Positions 56,040 to 63,845 of a DNA stretch of 64,000 bases are shown here, in pieces. The DNA is taken from the NCBI RefSeq assembly GCF_007922615.2, contig NZ_CP042301.2:3162001-3226000 (forward strand). Direction: 5' to 3'. The stretch comes from Nitratireductor mangrovi. GTDB lineage: Bacteria; Pseudomonadota; Alphaproteobacteria; Rhizobiales; Rhizobiaceae. A program made the position numbers and the translations under genes. The notes beneath the pieces are model-generated. The model saw only the letters and a program-made list of their open reading frames with translations. It searched no databases and was not told the origin of the DNA. Positions within the stretch are counted from its first letter, which is position 1, and the number at the start of each line of letters is the position of its first letter.

Positions 56040-56942
56040 TTAAACCGCGTGCCTCGCCAGAAACGGCATCAGCGCGGCAAGCGTCGCGGCCGGGTTCTCC
56101 TCGGCGATGAAATGACCGGCATCGATGCCCTGCCCTTCGACATTGTCGGCCCACTGCCGCCAGGTGTCGAGCGGGCCGGAGGTCGCGGACGGAATACCGG
56201 CGTCGCCCCACAGCGCCAGAAGCGGCGCCGCGATTCTGCGGCCGGCGGCAATATCCGCTTCGTCGATTTCGCGGTCGATGGTGGCGCCTGCGCGGTAGTC
56301 GTTGCAGGCGGCATGGAAATAGTCCGGCCGGGCGAAGCTTTCCCGGTAGACCGCCATGGCGCGCGGATCGAAGGCGGAAAGGTCCCTCGCCCTGGTCCAG
56401 GAGGCGATGGTGTAGTCGAGATATTTTTCCGGCGATCCCCCGAGCAGCATCTCCGGCAGCGGCTCGGGCTGGGCGAGCATGAACCAGTGGTAGGTCTTCA
56501 TGCCGAGCGCGGTATCCATCTGCCGCCACATCGCGGCGGTCGGCACGATGTCGAACACGGCGATGGCGATCACGGCGTCGGGATGATCGAACGCCATCCG
56601 GTAGGCGACGCGGCCGCCGCGGTCGTGACCGGCAACGACGAAGCGGTGATGCCCGAGCGAGGTCATGAGCCCGACCATGTCGGCCGCCATCGTCCGTTTC
56701 GAATAGGCCATGTTGCCGGCATCATTGGCCGGACAGGACGAGCGCCCGTAACCCCTGAGATCGGGCATGACGCAGGTGTAGCGCCGGGAAAGCTCGGGAT
56801 AGACCGCGTGCCACATGGCATGCGTCTGCGGGAAGCCGTGCAAAAGCAGGAGCGGCGGACCGTTGCCACCGATACGGGCGAAAATCGTCGCGCCATCGGC
56901 CTCGAAGGCATGATCGCGCGTGTCCTCAAAGAGGTTACTCAT
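56040..56942 (-). CDS. Fluoroacetate/haloacetate dehalogenase-like hydrolase
   Basis: An alpha/beta hydrolase of 300 residues. It keeps every catalytic and fluoride-pocket residue known for Rhodopseudomonas fluoroacetate dehalogenase, at a constant offset of 3: nucleophile Asp107, carboxylate-binding Arg108 and Arg111 (GHDRGGR), Asp131, His152-Trp153, Tyr216 and His277. Haloacetate release of halide in the cytoplasm is thus predicted. An epoxide hydrolase is less likely, since those use a tyrosine pair instead. The start at 56942 is chosen from the start MSNLFEDTRDHAFEAD. Confidence 0.88.
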   Translation of the reverse strand: MSNLFEDTRDHAFEADGATIFARIGGNGPPLLLLHGFPQTHAMWHAVYPELSRRYTCVMPDLRGYGRSSCPANDAGNMAYSKRTMAADMVGLMTSLGHHRFVVAGHDRGGRVAYRMAFDHPDAVIAIAVFDIVPTAAMWRQMDTALGMKTYHWFMLAQPEPLPEMLLGGSPEKYLDYTIASWTRARDLSAFDPRAMAVYRESFARPDYFHAACNDYRAGATIDREIDEADIAAGRRIAAPLLALWGDAGIPSATSGPLDTWRQWADNVEGQGIDAGHFIAEENPAATLAALMPFLARHAV

Positions 56943-57149
56943 CCGACCAGACTGCGCCGGTCGCCGCTCATGGTCAATCATGCCAAGGTGTCCGCACGCC
57001 TTCACCACGACGGTTGGCGGCCCTGCGAAGGATCGCGCGCTCGGCACTGCAGTACGTCGATCAGTTCCTGTTGGTGAACGGCTGTTAGCTTCTGGACCAG
57101 TCGATCTTGCGGTTGCAGCCCTTGTCCTTCGCCGCGAATAGCTCAAAGA

Positions 57150-57268
57150 TGAACCACCTTTCCGGGCATTCTCCTCCCATTTCTGCCCGGAAAGTGTTCC
57201 CCTCTGGAGGTTTGGCCCTGACGGGCACTTCCAATTTCTGGCCGGATCGAAAGATCCGGCCATTTTTT
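57150..57268 (+). ncRNA. Predicted small RNA with anti-Shine-Dalgarno loop, alpha-r14-like
   Basis: In the 431-base gap between two minus-strand genes, the plus strand can fold a perfect 10-bp stem (TTTCCGGGCA/TGCCCGGAAA, 57159-57168 and 57184-57193) around a 15-base loop that contains CTCCTCCC (57171-57178), the complement of a ribosome-binding site. A shorter imperfect hairpin and pyrimidine-rich stretch follow, then a canonical terminator (57239-57268). This is the layout of the Rhizobiales alpha-r14 (MmgR) and related CCUCCUCCC-motif RNAs. The 5' end is estimated. The rest of the gap (56943-57149) shows nothing. Confidence 0.72.
57239..57268 (+). terminator. Rho-independent terminator with GAAA loop
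   Basis: TGGCCGGATC, loop GAAA, GATCCGGCCA: a perfect 10-bp stem followed by six T. The T-run is on the plus strand, and no plus-strand gene lies within 3 kb upstream, so it must end a noncoding transcript. Confidence 0.9.
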
Positions 57269-57373
57269 CCCCTGGTACGATCCGTCAAGCCGTCAGCGGG
57301 TCGCTTGCATCGCAAGCCTCGCCGCCGGCACGGCACGCCCCCCAGTCTCCTCGAATGGGGCCAGCCGAGGCAA

Positions 57374-57769
57374 TTAGGGCTTCGGATCAGCCTTGAGATA
57401 GGCGATCACATTGGCGAGATCGGCATCGTCCTTGAGCCCCGGAAACGCCATCCTGCCTTTCGGGATAACCGACTTGGGATCGCGCAGATATTCCGTCAGC
57501 GTCTCGTCGTTCCAGACAAGGCCATCCGCGCCGGCTTCCTTGATGTTGGGCGAATAGCGTGGCTGGAAATCCTCCAGCGACCCCGCCACACGGCCAAAGA
57601 CGCCGACCAGGTGCGGCCCGACCTTGTTCTTCTCGGCCTCGGCGTCGTGGCAGGCGCGGCACTTGTTGAACACCTTCTTGCCTTCGACAGCGTCACCTTC
57701 GGCCAACGCGGGCGGCGCGGCGACCGCGAGGGCGAGGCAGGTCCAGGCAGAAAGGCTGATCGATTTCAT
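57374..57769 (-). CDS. Class I cytochrome c, periplasmic
   Basis: A protein of 131 residues with a signal peptide (SISLSAWTCLALAVAAPPAL, cut near ALAEG), a heme site CRACH (Cys37, Cys40, His41) and a methionine ligand near PKGRMAFPG (about Met107). This is a mitochondrial-type or c550-type electron carrier. The start at 57769 follows AGGAGGACTTCTGTC. A cytochrome oxidase operon is 1.3 kb away, so it could be an electron donor; both genes are on the minus strand. Confidence 0.94.
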   Translation of the reverse strand: MKSISLSAWTCLALAVAAPPALAEGDAVEGKKVFNKCRACHDAEAEKNKVGPHLVGVFGRVAGSLEDFQPRYSPNIKEAGADGLVWNDETLTEYLRDPKSVIPKGRMAFPGLKDDADLANVIAYLKADPKP

Positions 57770-57896
57770 GACAGAAGTCCTCCTAACGATTGTCGTCTGA
57801 CCGCCTTCCTGGCGGCCACGTACCCGGCCGGCCACAAGCCGGCTACCGGTTCGGCATCGTGTCGCGTCCCGACCGACGGATCGGCCGGGGCACCGG

Positions 57897-57977
57897 TCAC
57901 ATCTGGGCCGCGCCAAACCCGATCAGGAGCAGGACCAACAGGCCTACACCCACCAGCAGCAGCATTCTCTGGTCCAT
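57897..57977 (-). CDS. 26-residue single-helix membrane peptide
   Basis: A short frame (ATG 57977, TGA 57897) coding MDQRMLLLVGVGLLVLLLIG then FGAAQM. Its ribosome site GGGAGG is 7 bases upstream, strong enough to call it real despite its length. It is one hydrophobic helix with charged residues only at the N-terminus. It lies in the 427-base gap between the cytochrome c and DUF2189 genes and is on the cytochrome c strand. I know of no match. Members of respiratory complexes sometimes have such accessory peptides. Confidence 0.65.
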   Translation of the reverse strand: MDQRMLLLVGVGLLVLLLIGFGAAQM

Positions 57978-58112
57978 TTCCAGACCTCCCGAGCGCGCGC
58001 CGCCATGGGCACGCTAACCAAGAACATGAGACCGCGCCAGCGCGTAGCGCCCGCCGCGGCCTTCGAAAAGGAGCGACAAATTGCCCACTTGAATGTATGG
58101 TGGTTTGTGCAA

Positions 58113-58167
58113 GGTCGCGGTTTGCGTGGCCTCAACCGCCGCCAGGGCGACACCGTGAACCGCGACC
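58113..58167. promoter_or_regulatory. Long-range stem in the leader of the DUF2189 gene
   Basis: GGTCGCGGTT (58113-58122) and AACCGCGACC (58158-58167) are perfect 10-bp inverted arms with 35 bases between. They lie 30 bases upstream of the DUF2189 start and its ribosome site (AGGAGGA, 58184-58190). An mRNA leader stem or protein site is possible. Confidence 0.5.
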
Positions 58168-58196
58168 ATACCGGACTTGATCCAGGAGGAGTGGTC

Positions 58197-59033
58197 ATGG
58201 CGAGCTTTCACGTATTTGCAGGAGCCCAGAAGACGATCGCGCATCCCAAGGTGCGGCAGATCGGAATCCAGGACGTCATCGACGCCCTTCGGCTCGGTTT
58301 CGAGGATTTCTGGGAAAAACCCTCGCACTACGTGTTCCTGTGCCTGATCTATCCGATCGTCGGCATCGTGCTTCTGACCTGGGCTTCCGGCGGCAACGCG
58401 CTGCAATTGCTGTTCCCGCTGATGTCCGGCTTCGCGCTGCTCGGCCCCTTCGCCGCTATCGGGCTTTACGAGATGAGCCGCAGGCGCGAACTCGACCTCG
58501 ACACCTCGTGGACGCATGCGCTCGAGGTGCGCAAGTCGCCGGCGATCCCGTCGATCGTCGCGGTGGGAGCGCTGCTGGTGGTGCTGTTCCTGGTCTGGCT
58601 CTATTCCGCACAGGCCCTCTACGCATGGCTCTTCGGCACCGGCCAGCCGCAATCGATCGGTGCCTTCCTGAGCAATTTGTTCACCACGCAGCAAGGCTGG
58701 ACCCTGATCATCGTCGGCAACGTGGTCGGCTTCCTGTTCGCGCTGGTGGTGCTTGCTACGACCGTGATCGCCTTCCCGCTGCTGCTCGACCGCGACGTCG
58801 GCGCCTATGCGGCGATCGAGACCTCGGCCCGCGCCGTGCTCGCCAACCCGGTGCCAATGCTGTTCTGGGGGCTGATCGTGGCCGTGGCGCTGGTGGTCGG
58901 TTCGCTGCCGCTTCTTGCCGGCCTCGCCGTCGTCATCCCGGTCCTCGGCCACTCGACCTGGCATCTCTATCGCAAAGCGATCGTTTCGACCGGCAAGCCG
59001 GCGCGCAAGAGCAAGGCCGCCGCCAGGAAATAG
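58197..59033 (+). CDS. DUF2189 integral membrane protein
   Basis: A protein of 278 residues with about six helices (YVFLCLIYPIVGIVLLTW and others), recognised as DUF2189. The N-terminus carries IGIQDVIDALRLGFEDFWEKP, typical of the family. The ATG at 58197 follows AGGAGGA by 6 bases. Family members are often found near cytochrome oxidase genes; here it faces the oxidase operon convergently. Function unknown. Confidence 0.88.
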   Translation: MASFHVFAGAQKTIAHPKVRQIGIQDVIDALRLGFEDFWEKPSHYVFLCLIYPIVGIVLLTWASGGNALQLLFPLMSGFALLGPFAAIGLYEMSRRRELDLDTSWTHALEVRKSPAIPSIVAVGALLVVLFLVWLYSAQALYAWLFGTGQPQSIGAFLSNLFTTQQGWTLIIVGNVVGFLFALVVLATTVIAFPLLLDRDVGAYAAIETSARAVLANPVPMLFWGLIVAVALVVGSLPLLAGLAVVIPVLGHSTWHLYRKAIVSTGKPARKSKAAARK

Positions 59034-59094
59034 CGGCGCTTCGCCAACGGAGCGGCGCCGGCAAGGAGCCGCTCCTTCACCGAAAGATCGAAGC

Positions 59095-59472
59095 TTACCC
59101 GCCACCGGAGAAGAACACGGTTCTGGTCAGTGCGGTGTAGTCGGATTCGATCACCATGATCGCGACGAACACCAGCACGGCCACCGGCGGCAGCAGGATT
59201 GCCCAGGAAAGGGCCGGACGCTCCCATACCATGTGCATGAAGACGGCGACGATCAGCCCGGCCTTCAGCACCATGAAGATCAGGATCAGGCTCCAGCGCA
59301 GCAGCCCTTCGAGATGGATGTAATCCACGAAGTAGGAGCAGGCGCTGAGCACGAACAGCCAGAACCAGACCACCAGATAGATGCGGATAGGGTGCTGCTG
59401 GCCTTCGGCGTGCGAGCCGGCGGTGGCGGCCTTCGCCGCATGTTCATGGCCGTGACCGGATGATGCCGTCAT
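59095..59472 (-). CDS. Cytochrome c oxidase subunit IV-type protein
   Basis: A small membrane subunit of 125 residues: a histidine-rich cytoplasmic start (SGHGHEHAAKAATAGSHAEG) then three helices (LVVWFWLFVLSACSYFVDYI and others). It belongs to the prokaryotic subunit IV (CtaF/CyoD-like) group. Its start at 59472 is 8 bases from the stop of the subunit III gene. It is the last gene of the oxidase unit. Confidence 0.86.
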   Translation of the reverse strand: MTASSGHGHEHAAKAATAGSHAEGQQHPIRIYLVVWFWLFVLSACSYFVDYIHLEGLLRWSLILIFMVLKAGLIVAVFMHMVWERPALSWAILLPPVAVLVFVAIMVIESDYTALTRTVFFSGGG

Positions 59473-59479
59473 GTGTGCC

Positions 59480-60190
59480 TCACCACAGGTAGAAGAACGC
59501 GAAGATGAAGACCCAGACCAGGTCGACGAAGTGCCAGTAGAGACCCATGATCTCGACATGCTCATAGTCGCCGGGCCTGCTGGTGAAGAAGCCCTTGTCG
59601 CCGCGGTCATATTCGCCGCGCCATACCTTTCGCGCCACGATCAAAAGGAAGATGACCCCGATGGTGACATGGGTGCCGTGAAAGCCGGTGATCATGAAGA
59701 AAGTCGAACCGAACTGCGCCGCACCCCATGGATTGCCCCAGGGCCTGACGCCTTCCGAGATCAGCTTCGACCACTCGAAGGCCTGCATGCCGACGAAGGT
59801 CGCGCCCATCAGTGCGGTGAACAGGATCAGGATCACGGTCCATTTCTTGTCGCGCCGGTAGGCCGCGTTGACGGCCATGGCCATGGTGCCGCTCGACGAG
59901 ATCAGGACGAAGGTCATGATCGCGATCAGGAGCAGCGGCACGCTGACGCCGCCGACATGCAGCCCGAACACCTCGCTGGCATTCGGCCACGGCACCGTCG
60001 TCGACATGCGCGCCGTCATGTAGGAGAGCAGGAAACAGCCGAAGATGAAGGTATCCGACAACAGGAAGATCCACATCATCGACTTGCCCCAGCTCGCGCT
60101 CTTGAACGCGCGCTGGTCGGCCGACCAATCGGCGGCGATGCCCTTCAATCCGCTGGGGCGGTTCGATGCGGTATGTGCGGTATCGGCCAT
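59480..60190 (-). CDS. Cytochrome c oxidase subunit III, second copy
   Basis: A subunit III-like membrane protein of 236 residues. Conserved pieces: GFHGTHVTIGVIFLLI and the ending YWHFVDLVWVFIFAFFYLW, the subunit III signature. An N-terminal soluble start precedes the first helix. With the gene at 60202 this gives two subunit III-type proteins in one operon, as in coxMNOP of Bradyrhizobium, where coxO and coxP are both subunit III-like. Confidence 0.88.
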   Translation of the reverse strand: MADTAHTASNRPSGLKGIAADWSADQRAFKSASWGKSMMWIFLLSDTFIFGCFLLSYMTARMSTTVPWPNASEVFGLHVGGVSVPLLLIAIMTFVLISSSGTMAMAVNAAYRRDKKWTVILILFTALMGATFVGMQAFEWSKLISEGVRPWGNPWGAAQFGSTFFMITGFHGTHVTIGVIFLLIVARKVWRGEYDRGDKGFFTSRPGDYEHVEIMGLYWHFVDLVWVFIFAFFYLW

Positions 60191-60201
60191 TCCCCTTCCC
60201 C

Positions 60202-60906
60202 TCAGATCAGGAATTGACGGCAGACGGCGATGAAATCGCTCGCCCAGCCGGCCAGCACCACGAACATGGCCAGCCAGACGATGAACAGGAAATGCCAGTA
60301 CATGGCGCAAAGTTCGACGCCGAGTGTCAGCTTCTCGTCATGGGCGCCGCGAAAGGCGCTTGTCGTGGTACGCGACAGCGCCACGATGCCACCGACGATG
60401 TGTAGCCCGTGGAGTCCGGTGATCAGGTAGAAGAAGCTGTTGGCCGGGTTGCCGTCGAGCAGATAGCCCTCCAGCGACAGCTCGCGCCACGCCATCAACT
60501 GGCCGACGAGGAAGGCGAGCGTGGTAAGCGCCGCCGTCACCAGCGCCAGCCGCAGAGTGTCCTGATGACCCTTGCGCGCGGCCATGACCGCCAGATGCAG
60601 GGCGATGCTTGCCAGAAGCAGGATGCCGGTATTGAGCCACAGCACCCGCGGGAATGGCGGCGCCTGCCAGTCGACATACTCCATGCGCATGAAATAGGCG
60701 CTGGCGAACAGCGCGAAGAGTGCGCCGACCACCGCGAGGAAAACCACCAGCGCGATCTTGGCCGTCGGCTGATGGGTGACGTCACCGTCGGGATACGCCG
60801 CCGGAATGCCCTGCTCCAGCCACGGCTTCGAAGTGATGCGCTGCTGTAGCAGCCACCAGCCGGCCACGCCAAGCACGACCATCAAAAAGACGAGGATGAC
60901 GCTCAT
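60202..60906 (-). CDS. Cytochrome c oxidase subunit III, first copy
   Basis: A membrane protein of 234 residues with LITGLHGLHIVGGIVALSRT and MYWHFLFIVWLAMFVVLAGW, both subunit III motifs. Its start overlaps the ctaD stop by 4 bases (60903-60906), and it is followed 11 bases later by the second copy. The N-terminus is a single helix with a long polar part, distinct from the other copy. Confidence 0.88.
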   Translation of the reverse strand: MSVILVFLMVVLGVAGWWLLQQRITSKPWLEQGIPAAYPDGDVTHQPTAKIALVVFLAVVGALFALFASAYFMRMEYVDWQAPPFPRVLWLNTGILLLASIALHLAVMAARKGHQDTLRLALVTAALTTLAFLVGQLMAWRELSLEGYLLDGNPANSFFYLITGLHGLHIVGGIVALSRTTTSAFRGAHDEKLTLGVELCAMYWHFLFIVWLAMFVVLAGWASDFIAVCRQFLI

Positions 60907-62678
60907 GCCGGCGCCTCTCTGCCACCCGGACCGGGATCGTTCTGGGCGATGAAGTCCTCCGGCGCGCCGGGCACGCTGTAGTCATAGGCCCAGCGATAGA
61001 CGATCGGCAGCTTGTCGCCCCAGTTGCCGTGTGGCGGCGGCGTGGTCGGCGTCTGCCACTCGAGCGTCGTCGCCCGCCACGGATTGCCGCCCGCCTCGCG
61101 GCCGAAGCGCAGGCTCCAGACCAGATTGAAAAGGAACACGATCTGCGCGAAGCCGACGATCAGGGCCGCGACCGAGATGAAGGCGTTGAGCGTATTGACG
61201 GACTCGGGAATGAACGATGTGCCGCTGATGTCGGGATAGCGCCGCGGCACGCCCACCAGCCCGACATAATGCATCGGGAAGAAGATCGCGTAGGCGCCGA
61301 TGAAGGTGACCCAGAAGTGGAACTGGCCCATCCACTCGTTGAGCATCCGGCCCGACATCTTGGGATACCAGTGATAGATGGCGCCGAAGATGACCAGAAT
61401 CGGCGCCACGCCCATCACCATGTGGAAGTGCGCGACCACGAACATGGTGTCCGACAGCGGCACGTCGACCACGACATTGCCGAGGAACAGCCCGGTGAGC
61501 CCGCCATTGACGAAGGTGACGATGAAGGCGAGCGCAAACAGCATCGGGATGGTGAGGTGGATATCGCCTCGCCAGAGGGTCAGCACCCAGTTGTAGACCT
61601 TGATGGCGGTCGGCACCGCGATGATCAGCGTCGTGGTGGCGAAGAAGAAGCCGAACCAGGGATGCATGCCCGAGACATACATGTGGTGTGCCCACACGAT
61701 GAAGGACAGCGCGCCGATGATGACGATTGCCCACACCATCATGCGGTAACCGAAGATGTTCTTGCGCGCATGCGTCGAGATCAGGTCGGAGACGATGCCG
61801 AAGGCGGGCAGAGCGACGATGTAGACCTCTGGATGGCCGAAGAACCAGAACAGGTGCTGGAAAAGGATCGGGCTGCCGCCACCATATTCGAGCTGCTGGC
61901 CGAGTTCGACCAGCGCCGGCATGAAGAAGGAGGTGCCAAGCAGGCGGTCGAACAGCATCATCACCGCGGCCACGAACAGCGCCGGGAAGGCGAGCAGCGC
62001 CATGACGGTGGCGGTGAAGATGCCCCAGACGGTGAGCGGCATGCGCATCAGCGTCATGCCGCGCGCGCGGCCCTGCAGCACGGTGACGGCGTAGTTGAGG
62101 CCGCCCATGGTGAAGCCGATGATGAACAGGATCAGCGACACCAGCATCAGGATGATGCCCCAGTCCTGGCCGCCTGGCGTCCCGCCAAGGATCGCCTGCG
62201 GCGGATAGAGCGTCCATCCGGCGCCGGTCGGCCCGCCGGGCGCGAAGAAGCTGACCACCAGCACCAGAACGGCGACCAGATAGATCCAGAAGCTCAGCAT
62301 GTTGACATAGGGAAAGACCATGTCGCGCGCGCCGACCATCAGCGGGATCAGGTAGTTGCCGAAACCGCCGAGGAAGAGCGCCGTGAGCAGGTAGATCACC
62401 ATGATCATGCCGTGCATGGTGATGAACTGGTAATAGGCTTCCGGCGTAATGAAATCGAACGTGCCCGGAAAACCGAGCTGCAGGCGCATCAGCCAGGACA
62501 GCGCAAGCGCCACGAGGCCGATCGCCGTCGCCGTGGCGGAATACTGGATGGCGATGATCTTGGCGTCCTGGGAGAAGACGTAGGTCGTCCACCAGCTCTT
62601 GGGGTGATAGAGCTCGACGTCGGGAACTTCGGCAGGCGAAATGACATCGTCTGCTTGATGAGGTGTGACATCGGCCAT
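60903..62678 (-). CDS. ctaD: Heme-copper oxidase subunit I, type A1
   Basis: The catalytic subunit, 591 residues with twelve helices. Heme a ligand His89 (MHGM), CuB ligands His282, His331 and His332 (WAHHMY), cross-link Tyr286 in HPEVY, heme a3 ligand His417 and His419 region (VVAHFHM). Proton channels: Asp119 and Asn126 (D-channel), Glu284, and Lys360 in PTAIK (K-channel). The residue after Asn126 is Met127 where classical aa3 enzymes carry a second Asn. The start follows GGGAGGTGAAGGA. Confidence 0.96.
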   Translation of the reverse strand: MADVTPHQADDVISPAEVPDVELYHPKSWWTTYVFSQDAKIIAIQYSATATAIGLVALALSWLMRLQLGFPGTFDFITPEAYYQFITMHGMIMVIYLLTALFLGGFGNYLIPLMVGARDMVFPYVNMLSFWIYLVAVLVLVVSFFAPGGPTGAGWTLYPPQAILGGTPGGQDWGIILMLVSLILFIIGFTMGGLNYAVTVLQGRARGMTLMRMPLTVWGIFTATVMALLAFPALFVAAVMMLFDRLLGTSFFMPALVELGQQLEYGGGSPILFQHLFWFFGHPEVYIVALPAFGIVSDLISTHARKNIFGYRMMVWAIVIIGALSFIVWAHHMYVSGMHPWFGFFFATTTLIIAVPTAIKVYNWVLTLWRGDIHLTIPMLFALAFIVTFVNGGLTGLFLGNVVVDVPLSDTMFVVAHFHMVMGVAPILVIFGAIYHWYPKMSGRMLNEWMGQFHFWVTFIGAYAIFFPMHYVGLVGVPRRYPDISGTSFIPESVNTLNAFISVAALIVGFAQIVFLFNLVWSLRFGREAGGNPWRATTLEWQTPTTPPPHGNWGDKLPIVYRWAYDYSVPGAPEDFIAQNDPGPGGREAPA

Positions 62679-62755
62679 TCCTTCACCTCCCGTTCCTCCG
62701 GCGCAGCCCCCGATGCGGGCTCCGCCGGTATCCGCTTACGCGGTCGCCTCCCCGC

Positions 62756-63583
62756 TCACGGACGGACATCCTCCGCAGCGCTCACCTTTTCTGGCGACGA
62801 CAATTGCGCAAAGGTCGACTGCTCCGCGAGCCAGGCCTGATAGTCCTCTTCCGTGTCGACGACGACAATGCCGCGCATGTAACCGTGGCCGGTCCCGCAC
62901 AGCTCGGCACACAGAACGTCGAAGGTGCCGGTGCGCGTCGGCGTGAACCAGAAATAGGTCACCATGCCCGGCACCATGTCCATCTTGGCGCGGAATTCGG
63001 GCACGTAGAAATCGTGCAGTACGTCGATCGAGCGCAGCAGCACCTTGACCGGCTTGTCGATCGGAAGGTGCAGGTCGCCCGCCTCGATGATGACGTCATC
63101 CTGACCGTTGGCGTCCTCAGGGTCGACGCCGAGCGGGTTTTCGAAGTTGATCAGCCTGGCATTCGACGTGCCGAGCTTGCCGTCGGCGCCGGGCAGCCGG
63201 TAGCTCCACTGCCATTGCTGGGCGACCACCTCGATCTCGGTCGCGTCCTCCGGCACTGTAACGAACTGGTACCAGACGATCAGCCCCGGCGCGAGCATCG
63301 CCGCCACGCCGAGCGCGGTCAGACCGGTCAGCCAGGATTCGAGCTTGCGGCTTTCCGGCTCGTAATCGGCCTTGTGGCCCTCACGGTGCCGGAACTTGTA
63401 GACGCAGTAGGCCATGAACAGCACGACCGCCGCGAAGACAACACCTGTGATCCAGAAGGTGATGACGAGCGTGGTGTCGATATAGCCCCAGTTCGAGGCA
63501 ATGGGCGTCCACCACCAAGGGCTCAGCATGTGAAAAAGTACCGAGCCGGCGACAACGAGAACGAGTACGAGCGCTACGGCCAT
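62756..63583 (-). CDS. ctaC: Cytochrome c oxidase subunit II, CuA-bearing
   Basis: A protein of 275 residues with a signal or first helix (ALVLVLVVAGSVLFHML), two transmembrane helices and a periplasmic CuA domain. The copper ligands are in CAELCGTGHGYM (about 232-243). Upstream helper HDFYVPEFR is also typical. No fused heme c is seen, so a separate cytochrome c must deliver electrons. It opens the operon, 77 bases before ctaD. Confidence 0.95.
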   Translation of the reverse strand: MAVALVLVLVVAGSVLFHMLSPWWWTPIASNWGYIDTTLVITFWITGVVFAAVVLFMAYCVYKFRHREGHKADYEPESRKLESWLTGLTALGVAAMLAPGLIVWYQFVTVPEDATEIEVVAQQWQWSYRLPGADGKLGTSNARLINFENPLGVDPEDANGQDDVIIEAGDLHLPIDKPVKVLLRSIDVLHDFYVPEFRAKMDMVPGMVTYFWFTPTRTGTFDVLCAELCGTGHGYMRGIVVVDTEEDYQAWLAEQSTFAQLSSPEKVSAAEDVRP

Positions 63584-63741
63584 CCTCCGGTCCTCCCGAC
63601 ATCCTTATCAGCGACTCACGCGCCTGTTTTCAGATGTCACATCACAATTACCTGATATTGCGGGCCGTTTCCACGGGATCGCCGCGCCCCGACCGACATG
63701 GGAACGCTCCGGCTGTGCATATCGAGGTCACTGGGCGGCGC

Positions 63742-63754
63742 TGACGTAGCGTCA
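63742..63754. promoter_or_regulatory. Inverted repeat upstream of the oxidase operon
   Basis: TGACG-TAG-CGTCA is a perfect 13-bp palindrome in the 262-base gap between the P-type ATPase and ctaC (63584-63845). The bound protein is not known. The rest of the gap is less organised. Confidence 0.4.
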
Positions 63755-63845
63755 AGCCATTGATCGGCAAGGCGAACCTGCCACATGTGACAAGGCGGCA
63801 GATTGCCCTGCGTCAAAATGTCCACCCTGTGTCAGATGGCTGCGC

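Noticed and set aside
57107..58180. A long plus-strand frame over the small RNA and cytochrome c
   Set aside because: Antisense to cytochrome c and spans a terminator; composition is that of a shadow frame.
63637..63825. A 62-residue minus-strand frame upstream of ctaC
   Set aside because: No ribosome site, no hydrophobic or domain pattern, and it crosses the palindrome at 63742. Treated as noncoding.
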